A DNA stretch of 64,000 nt, from contig NZ_CP036273.1 of assembly GCF_007747215.1 (NCBI RefSeq), positions 3,022,322 through 3,086,321 of the forward strand. Direction: 5' to 3'. The DNA is from Urbifossiella limnaea (GTDB taxonomy: Bacteria > Planctomycetota > Planctomycetia > Gemmatales > Gemmataceae). This document shows positions 58,453 through 64,000 of the stretch, in pieces. The notes beneath the pieces are model-generated. The model was not told the DNA's origin. It did not search any database and was given only the letters and a program-made list of their open reading frames with translations. Position 1 is the stretch's first letter. Each line of letters begins with the position of its first letter. Both the position numbers and the translations under genes were made by a program.

Positions 58453-60786
58453 CTACGGTGGCTCTGGCCTCGGGGCGTACAGTGCGATCTGCCGGGCCGC
58501 GCGAAACGTCACCGCGATCGACTTGCCGTCTGGCGAGAATCGCGGAATCGGTTGGTCGCTGCCACCCTCCCGCGGGGGTGAGATGCGGCCGAGCTTCTTT
58601 CCGCTCGCCACCTCCAGCACGTCCACGTGCCACTGCACGCCGTCGCGCAGCTCCGAAATCGGCACCGCCAGCAGCGATCCGTCCGGCGAGAGTGATGCCA
58701 CGGCAGGCTGATACGGCGCCCGCAGTGGCCGCACGATCTCGCCCGTCCTGCCGTCGACGACGTTTGTCTCGAGCGAGCTCGTGAGCTTGCCGTAGAACAC
58801 GACCCGGCCGCCGTCGGCCGAAACCGACGCCACGCTATTCGTCGGCTGCGGCCCCTTACCACCCCACTCGAGGTCCTTTTCGCCGGACGGCAGCTTGTAC
58901 CACGCCGCCTTACCGGTGCCGTTCACCACAAATACCCGCAACTCGTCCGGCGTGAACGAGATGTGCCCCGACCCGGACGACGCCAGCCAGTTCCCCTCGA
59001 TCACGTCCTTGCCGGTGGTCGTGTCCATGACCCGGAACTGCCCCGCCGTGCCACTCATCGGCGACTGCCGACCGTGCGCCGTGTAGCGGCCCGTGGGCGA
59101 CACGGCCTTGTACGAAGCGTAGGTCTGCTTCCCGGGGATGGACAACTGCGGGAACACGAGGTCGGACGCAGGCGCCCCGGTCCGGGCCATCCACACCTTC
59201 ACGTTCCCGTCCTTACCGGACGACGCCACGCGGTCGGCGAACGGGGCCACCCAGCCGAGGGACTCGCTCCCCGGGTGCCCAGCATACCCGGGGAGCGGGG
59301 TGCCGTCGGCGGAGTCGTAGGCCAGAATCAGGCCCGTGGTGCCGCCGTGTTGGAGGAGGATCGCGCCGTCGCGGGTGAACGTCGGCGCGAATTCCGGCCT
59401 GAGCGCGAGCTGCCCCACGTCCGCCGGGGCCGTCCAGCGCGCCTTCAGCGCCGGAGGCGGGGCGGGCCGCGGCGTCGGCGTGATCGTCGGCGGCGGCATC
59501 GGGAACGGGCCGGCCTGCGGGAACGGGCCGGCCTGCGGGAACGGGCCGCCGAAGGCATTCGGCGGCAGCGCGTCGGGCACAGGGCTGAGCGGTGTGGGTA
59601 GCGGACTCGACGCGGCCGGCGGATCGCCCTTGAGCGTGAACACGGACAGTTCGCCGTCGGTCGGGTCGCGGACGGCCACGGCCCTGCCATCAGCGCGCAC
59701 CGCGACGTTCTCGCCGTCCGCACCCACCTTCTCGCGGCCCAGCTCGATACCGGTACGGGTGTCGGTCACGATTGCGGTTCCGTCCCTCACCTCGATCAAC
59801 CGGCGGCCGTCCGCGCTGACGTGCGACGGGCCGGAAGCCAAGTCGAAGCTGAGGCGGCGGAGCACCTGGCCGGTCTTGCCGTCGAGAACGTACCGGCCGC
59901 GATCCAGGCCGACCGGAGCTCCGGCGTACAGGATCACGCCGCCGTCCGCGGACATCGACAGCAGAGGCGTCGGCACCCGGGCGTCCGGATATTGCCAACC
60001 CCCGTCGAGCGCCCCGCCGGGCACCTTCAGCCACCGGCACCGGCCCATCGGCTCGGCGACGAACAGCCGGGTGCCGTCGGCCGTGAACTTCGCGCTGCCG
60101 GGCTCCCAGAAGCCGGCCCCGATCGTCTGAGCGGAGGCGGTGTCGAACAAGCGAAACATGTTGCTCCCCGGCGGCCCGCCGGACGGATTTTTCGACCCGA
60201 CGAAGGCGTGCCTGCCGTCGGGGCTGAGGGCGAACTTCGTGACGCTCCGCGGCACCGGCGGCGGGAGCATCTGCCGCGGGAGGAGTTCGCCCGCCTGCGT
60301 CCCTGTCACGTGGAACACGACCGGAAACGGGTACGTCGGCGTGGTCACCATCACGCGCTCGGTGCCGATCGGAAGCAACTCGCCGCCGACCGGCGGCACG
60401 CCGGTGCCGGCGATGCGGGCCGTCTGCGTGCCGGTGTTGGCGTCGAACACGCGCACCCCGCCGCCGTCCTGGGCGAACAACCGCTTGCCGTCGTCGGACA
60501 GGAGCAAGAACGCTCCCTTTACCGGGGGGCCGCCGGGTGTCGTCCAGCGCTTCTCGAATGTGATCGGCTTCGTCGTAAGCGGCTCGGGCTGCGGGACAGG
60601 CTCCGGCGCCGGCGGGGGCGGCTCCTCCGGCGGGTGCTCGGCGACCTGCGGCCCCGGTTGGAAGGCGAAGAACACGAGTGCTCCCACGCCCCCGCCGCAC
60701 ACGAGCATCGCGCTGCCGAGCACAGCGAGGAGGATGAGCACTTGAGCGCCGGCGGACGGACGTCGGGACGGTGTCGAACCCGGCAT
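58453..60786 (-). CDS. Membrane-anchored WD-like beta-propeller protein
   Basis: 777 residues. An N-terminal membrane helix (GAQVLILLAVLGSAMLVCGG) is followed by a Pro/Glu-rich linker. Two propeller blocks of WD-like repeats follow (LLLSDDGKRLFAQDGGGVRV, KFALSPDGRHAFVGSK, then later ISFTPDELRVFVVNG, FSPDGKSIAVTF), separated by a Pro-rich hinge with GPFPQA repeats at 59498-59550. Such proteins are common in Gemmata and probably bind proteins outside the membrane. No enzymatic motif is seen. Confidence 0.75.
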   Translation of the reverse strand: MPGSTPSRRPSAGAQVLILLAVLGSAMLVCGGGVGALVFFAFQPGPQVAEHPPEEPPPPAPEPVPQPEPLTTKPITFEKRWTTPGGPPVKGAFLLLSDDGKRLFAQDGGGVRVFDANTGTQTARIAGTGVPPVGGELLPIGTERVMVTTPTYPFPVVFHVTGTQAGELLPRQMLPPPVPRSVTKFALSPDGRHAFVGSKNPSGGPPGSNMFRLFDTASAQTIGAGFWEPGSAKFTADGTRLFVAEPMGRCRWLKVPGGALDGGWQYPDARVPTPLLSMSADGGVILYAGAPVGLDRGRYVLDGKTGQVLRRLSFDLASGPSHVSADGRRLIEVRDGTAIVTDTRTGIELGREKVGADGENVAVRADGRAVAVRDPTDGELSVFTLKGDPPAASSPLPTPLSPVPDALPPNAFGGPFPQAGPFPQAGPFPMPPPTITPTPRPAPPPALKARWTAPADVGQLALRPEFAPTFTRDGAILLQHGGTTGLILAYDSADGTPLPGYAGHPGSESLGWVAPFADRVASSGKDGNVKVWMARTGAPASDLVFPQLSIPGKQTYASYKAVSPTGRYTAHGRQSPMSGTAGQFRVMDTTTGKDVIEGNWLASSGSGHISFTPDELRVFVVNGTGKAAWYKLPSGEKDLEWGGKGPQPTNSVASVSADGGRVVFYGKLTSSLETNVVDGRTGEIVRPLRAPYQPAVASLSPDGSLLAVPISELRDGVQWHVDVLEVASGKKLGRISPPREGGSDQPIPRFSPDGKSIAVTFRAARQIALYAPRPEPP

Positions 60787-60880
60787 GGCTTCGGCTCCTG
60801 CGGCTGTGTTTGTGATACCACACCGCCGCCCGCGCCGGAAGCGCCCGCCCGTAGGATGACTTAGCCCCCGGAGCCGCGAC

Positions 60881-62320
60881 ATGCCCGACGCCCTGCCGTT
60901 CGACCTGGTTGTGATCGGCGCCGGCCCCGGCGGCGTTGCCGCGGCCGAGACCGCCGCGCTGCTTGGTCGCAAGGTTGCGATCGTGGAGGCGACGCCGCTC
61001 GTCGGCGGGGCCGCGGTCAACACCGGCACCATCCCCAGCAAGACGCTCCGCGAGACGGCCCTGGCCCTCAGCGGCGTCCGCAGCAGGGCGCTGCACGGCG
61101 TGGACCTCTCGCTCCGCCGCGGACTCACGGTCAACGACCTGCTCCGCCACGAGCGCGCGGTCAAGGCCACCGAGGCGACGCAGATGCGCGCCCGCCTCGA
61201 CGCCTACGGCGTCACCGTCGTCCACGGCACCGGCGGCTTCCACGACGCACACACCGTCCGCGTCGTGCGGCCGACCCCACCCGGCGGCGAGGTGTACCTC
61301 CGCGGCGAGAAGGTGCTGGTGGCGACCGGCTCCACACCGGCGCGGCCGACCCTGTTCCCGTTCCAGTCGAACCGCGTCCACGACTCCGACGAGCTGCTGT
61401 ACATCTCGGCCCTGCCGCGGTCGCTGGCCGTCATCGGGGCCGGCGTCATCGGCAGCGAGTACGCCTGCATGTTCGCCGCCCTCGGCACCCGCGTCCATCT
61501 CGTCGACGGCCGCGACAAACTGCTGCCGTTCCTCGACCCCGACCTGTCGGCGGCGCTGCAAGGCGCGATGACCGCCGGCGGCATCCGCTTCTGGTGGAAC
61601 GAGAAGGTGGCGAAGTGCGACACGCCGCGGATCGGCGAGACGACGCTGACGCTGACCAGCGGGGCCGAGTTGCAGGTGGACCAGGTCCTGGTGTGCGCCG
61701 GTCGGTCGGCCCGCACGGTGGAGCTGAACCCGGCGGCGGCGGGCTTCGAACTGACGCCGAAGGGGCTGATCGCGGTGGACGAGCACTTCCGCACCACGGT
61801 GCCCCACGTCTACGCGGTCGGCGACGTGATCGGCTTCCCGGCGCTGGCGAGCACGAGCGCCGAACAGGGGCGGGTGGCGGCGTGCCACATGTTCGGGTCG
61901 GACGAGAAGGACGCGGTGGCGAAGTTCCTGCCGGCCGGGATTTACACGATCCCGGAGGTGAGCGCCGCCGGGCTGACGGAGCCGGAGGCCTTGGCGGCGG
62001 GGCACGCGGTGGTGGTCGGCCGGGCCGACTACGCCCAGAACCCGCGCGGCAAAATTATCGGCGACAAGTCCGGCTTCCTAAAGCTGGTGTTCGACGCGGC
62101 GGACATGAAGCTGCTGGGCGTCCACGTGATCGGCGAGCAGGCGAGCGAACTGGTACACATCGGACTGCTGGCGCTGATGGCCGGCGGCGGGGCGAAGCTG
62201 TTCCTGGACACGTGCTTCAACTACCCGACGCTCGGCGACCTGTACAAGCTGGCGACGCACGACGCCCTGATCCGGCGAGCCCGGCACGCCGGCCGCATCC
62301 CGCGCGCGGTGGTGAGTTAG
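60881..62320 (+). CDS. sthA: Soluble (Si-specific) NAD(P) transhydrogenase
   Basis: 479 residues. FAD-binding start FDLVVIGAGPGGVAAAETAA. The segment GGAAVNTGTIPSKTLRETAL lacks the paired redox cysteines of lipoamide dehydrogenase and carries TGTIPSKTLRE, which marks the SthA class. The NAD domain has SLAVIGAGVIGSEYACMFAA, and the dimerisation domain follows (GIYTIPEVSAAGLTEPEA). It transfers hydride between NADPH and NAD. Confidence 0.9.
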   Translation: MPDALPFDLVVIGAGPGGVAAAETAALLGRKVAIVEATPLVGGAAVNTGTIPSKTLRETALALSGVRSRALHGVDLSLRRGLTVNDLLRHERAVKATEATQMRARLDAYGVTVVHGTGGFHDAHTVRVVRPTPPGGEVYLRGEKVLVATGSTPARPTLFPFQSNRVHDSDELLYISALPRSLAVIGAGVIGSEYACMFAALGTRVHLVDGRDKLLPFLDPDLSAALQGAMTAGGIRFWWNEKVAKCDTPRIGETTLTLTSGAELQVDQVLVCAGRSARTVELNPAAAGFELTPKGLIAVDEHFRTTVPHVYAVGDVIGFPALASTSAEQGRVAACHMFGSDEKDAVAKFLPAGIYTIPEVSAAGLTEPEALAAGHAVVVGRADYAQNPRGKIIGDKSGFLKLVFDAADMKLLGVHVIGEQASELVHIGLLALMAGGGAKLFLDTCFNYPTLGDLYKLATHDALIRRARHAGRIPRAVVS

Positions 62321-62332
62321 CTCAGCGAGCAC

Positions 62333-63628
62333 CTATCCCTTGACGGCGTAGCAGAACAGCAGCTCCTGGTCGCGGATGTACAGGTGGCCGTTGGCGACCA
62401 CCGGGTGCGTCCACAGCATCCCCTGCGGCTTCCGCAGCTTCGACGTCGCCGGTAGCGACAGCCGGCCCGCTTCTTTCCAGCCGTCGGTCGCGGCGTCGAG
62501 CAGCACCACGGCCCCGCCCTTCTCGGCGGCGCAGTAGAGTTTCCCGTCGGCGGCCGAGATCACCCCGCGGCCCAGCGCCTTCCCCTCGGTCCATAGCACC
62601 TTGCCCGTCTTGAACTCGGCGCACACCCAGCCGCCCTGCTCGGAGTGGCCGTACAGGTGGTCGCCGAGCAGCACCAGACCGCCGTCGCGGTTCTGAATCT
62701 CCTTCGAGGCGTACTGCTTCGTCGCCGTCAGCTTGCCGCCCGCGCCGGGGGCGACGGTTACGGCCTCGATCCCCTCGCCGAAGCCGACACTCACCGCGAC
62801 GACGCCGTCGCGCACGACCGGAGTCGAGATCACCACGTCGTCGAACGCCGTGGCGCGGTCGTGCCGCCACAGGAGTTCGCCCTTCAGACCGACGCCGACG
62901 AGCCCCTTGTTCGTGGCGCTCACGTACTGCGGCACGCCGCCGAGCTTCGCCGCCACCGGCGACGAGTACGGCGCCTGCTCCGGTACGTCGGCGCTGCGCC
63001 ACAGCAGCTTTCCGGTCGTCTTGTCGAGCCCGGCAAACAGGCCGCGTTTGCCCCCTACCACGCATACGAGCGTGCTGCCGTCCACGAGCGGGGCGGCGCT
63101 GTTCCCCCAGCCCAGCGGCGACGGCTGCGTCAGGCCGCCGCCGATCGGGTTCACCTCGCCGCCGAAGTCCTTGGCGTAGTTCGCGCGCCACAGTTCTTTC
63201 CCGGTCTTGGCCTCGACGCAGACGAGGTCGCCGAAGCCGCCGAGGGCGTAGACGCGGTCCCCGTCCACGGTGGGGGTGACGCTTGGGCCGGCGTTCCAGC
63301 TGTTTCCTTGCCACGTGAACAGCGGGCCGATCTTCGCCGACCACAGCACCGCCGCCGGGGTCTTTGTCAGGTCGAGGGCGTAGACGTACTCGTCACCGCC
63401 CTTGCCGCCGCAGGTGTAGAGGCGGTCGCCGACCACCGCCGGGCCGGCGTAGCCGACACCGCCCTCGGCGAACGTCCACAGCAGCTTCGGGCCGCCGGCC
63501 GGCCACGACTTCAGGAGTCCGGTGTCGGCGGAGTGCCCGTCGCGCGCCGGGCCGCGGAACTGCGGCCAATCGGCCGCGAGTGCGAGGGTGGGTGCGAGTG
63601 CAAGAAGGAGTGCGGCGCGGCGGAGCAT
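62333..63628 (-). CDS. Secreted PQQ-like beta-propeller protein
   Basis: 431 residues. Signal peptide MLRRAALLLALAPTLALA with cleavage before ADWPQFRGPARDG, the standard beginning of this planctomycete group. At least six propeller blades follow with the WxG-type ends (KTPAAVLWSAKIG, KTGKELWRANY, TTGKLLWRSAD, KTGKVLWTEGK). It is probably periplasmic and structural or binding, with no PQQ cofactor motif. The ATG at 63628 has GGGAGAG upstream. Confidence 0.82.
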   Translation of the reverse strand: MLRRAALLLALAPTLALAADWPQFRGPARDGHSADTGLLKSWPAGGPKLLWTFAEGGVGYAGPAVVGDRLYTCGGKGGDEYVYALDLTKTPAAVLWSAKIGPLFTWQGNSWNAGPSVTPTVDGDRVYALGGFGDLVCVEAKTGKELWRANYAKDFGGEVNPIGGGLTQPSPLGWGNSAAPLVDGSTLVCVVGGKRGLFAGLDKTTGKLLWRSADVPEQAPYSSPVAAKLGGVPQYVSATNKGLVGVGLKGELLWRHDRATAFDDVVISTPVVRDGVVAVSVGFGEGIEAVTVAPGAGGKLTATKQYASKEIQNRDGGLVLLGDHLYGHSEQGGWVCAEFKTGKVLWTEGKALGRGVISAADGKLYCAAEKGGAVVLLDAATDGWKEAGRLSLPATSKLRKPQGMLWTHPVVANGHLYIRDQELLFCYAVKG

Positions 63629-63735
63629 GGTGACTCTCCCGAAGGGTGGGGTGATCGTACCCCGGGGGTTCGCGCCACGCCAGCGGCAATGACTGTGATG
63701 GCACCGGCCCCGGCCGGCGGGTAAGATGCCGAGAC

Positions 63736-64000
63736 ATGGCGAACAAACCACCCCCGCCGGACCCCGCCGCGGCCGAGTACACGGTCGTCGCGCGGCGCTA
63801 CCGGCCTCAACAGTTTGCCGAGCTCATCGGCCAGGAGCACGTCGCCCAGGCGCTCGTGAACGCCCTGCAGTCGGGCCGCGTCGCCCACGCCTACCTGTTC
63901 ACCGGCGCCCGCGGCGTCGGCAAGACGAGCGCCGCCCGCATCCTGGCCAAGGCGCTCAACTGCGAGACCGGCACCACCCCCACGCCGTGCGACAAGTGCG
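63736..64000 (+). CDS. dnaX: DNA polymerase III gamma/tau subunit (3' end outside window)
   Basis: The first 88 residues are visible. [20 protein letters not shown] is the classic DnaX start, and the Walker A motif [20 protein letters not shown] follows. The zinc-binding region begins at LNCE and PCDKC. It is the clamp-loader ATPase of the chromosomal replicase. Divergent from the PQQ-propeller gene. Confidence 0.95.
   Translation, partial: MANKPPPPDPAAAEYTVVARRYRPQQFAELIGQEHVAQALVNALQSGRVAHAYLFTGARGVGKTSAARILAKALNCETGTTPTPCDKC

Noticed and set aside
59690-62005. Minus-strand open frame of 771 codons
   Set aside because: It is antisense to sthA and overlaps the propeller-protein gene in another frame, with no family features.

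Overview
The window is very GC-rich DNA from a planctomycete, most likely a member of the Gemmataceae. Supporting signs are the TIGR02996 repeat-companion domain, the LExLxDRxLPAV start of a giant secreted protein, abundant FG-GAP, PQQ-type and WD-like propeller proteins, zinc-ribbon plus transmembrane proteins, a caspase-like protein, and small hypothetical families typical of Gemmata relatives. No rRNA genes are present. One intact tRNA gene, tRNA-Ser(GCU), is seen.

Layout. (1) Positions 1-3503 hold the N-terminal 1167 residues of a giant secreted Ig-like/FG-GAP protein on the minus strand. (2) Positions 3944-43906 look like a single integrated mobile element of about 39.9 kb. Its left end carries a displaced 3' half of tRNA-Ser (66 bp, 3944-4009), followed at once by a tyrosine recombinase gene. 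Its right end is the intact tRNA-Ser gene (43843-43931), next to a gene with an excisionase-like helix-turn-helix. Short CAGCAACCA repeats, likely recombinase arm sites, lie inside both ends. (3) Positions 43932-64000 return to ordinary chromosome: a sugar isomerase/epimerase and a Gfo/Idh/MocA oxidoreductase, a PKD protein, a PhyH dioxygenase, an Ino1-like synthase, a GT87 glycosyltransferase, aroB, comEC, a caspase-like protein, an isocitrate/isopropylmalate-type dehydrogenase, a propeller protein, sthA, a PQQ-propeller protein and the start of dnaX.

The element. Its right third (36.9-43.7 kb) is a replication and control block: a CHC2/TOPRIM primase, an AAA+ ATPase, a sigma-70 factor, a ParB-like protein, an HExxH protein and an HTH protein. 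Two of these units start from near-identical promoters with an 18-bp spacer. A second sigma factor, carrying an unusual cysteine cluster, lies at 20.1-20.7 kb. The rest is cargo: about 45 mostly small genes, including a STAS protein, a PAS protein, an ApeA-like HEPN protein (possible phage defence), three tandem secreted paralogs, a DJ-1/PfpI protein, a NUMOD4/HNH endonuclease, a GP88-like protein, LRR/TIGR02996 proteins, and an IS4-type insertion sequence that landed in a transcription terminator. I see no capsid, portal, terminase, relaxase or type IV secretion gene, so the element looks plasmid- or satellite-like rather than a complete phage or conjugative element.

A recurrent motif, TSAGCAGGRRG, sits in many of the element's gene junctions, often as an extended ribosome binding site fused to a TGA stop codon. 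Two small genes appear broken at their first codons: ATG followed by TAG at 30971, and a one-base frame break after the ATG at 24303. The functions of most cargo genes cannot be read from sequence alone.
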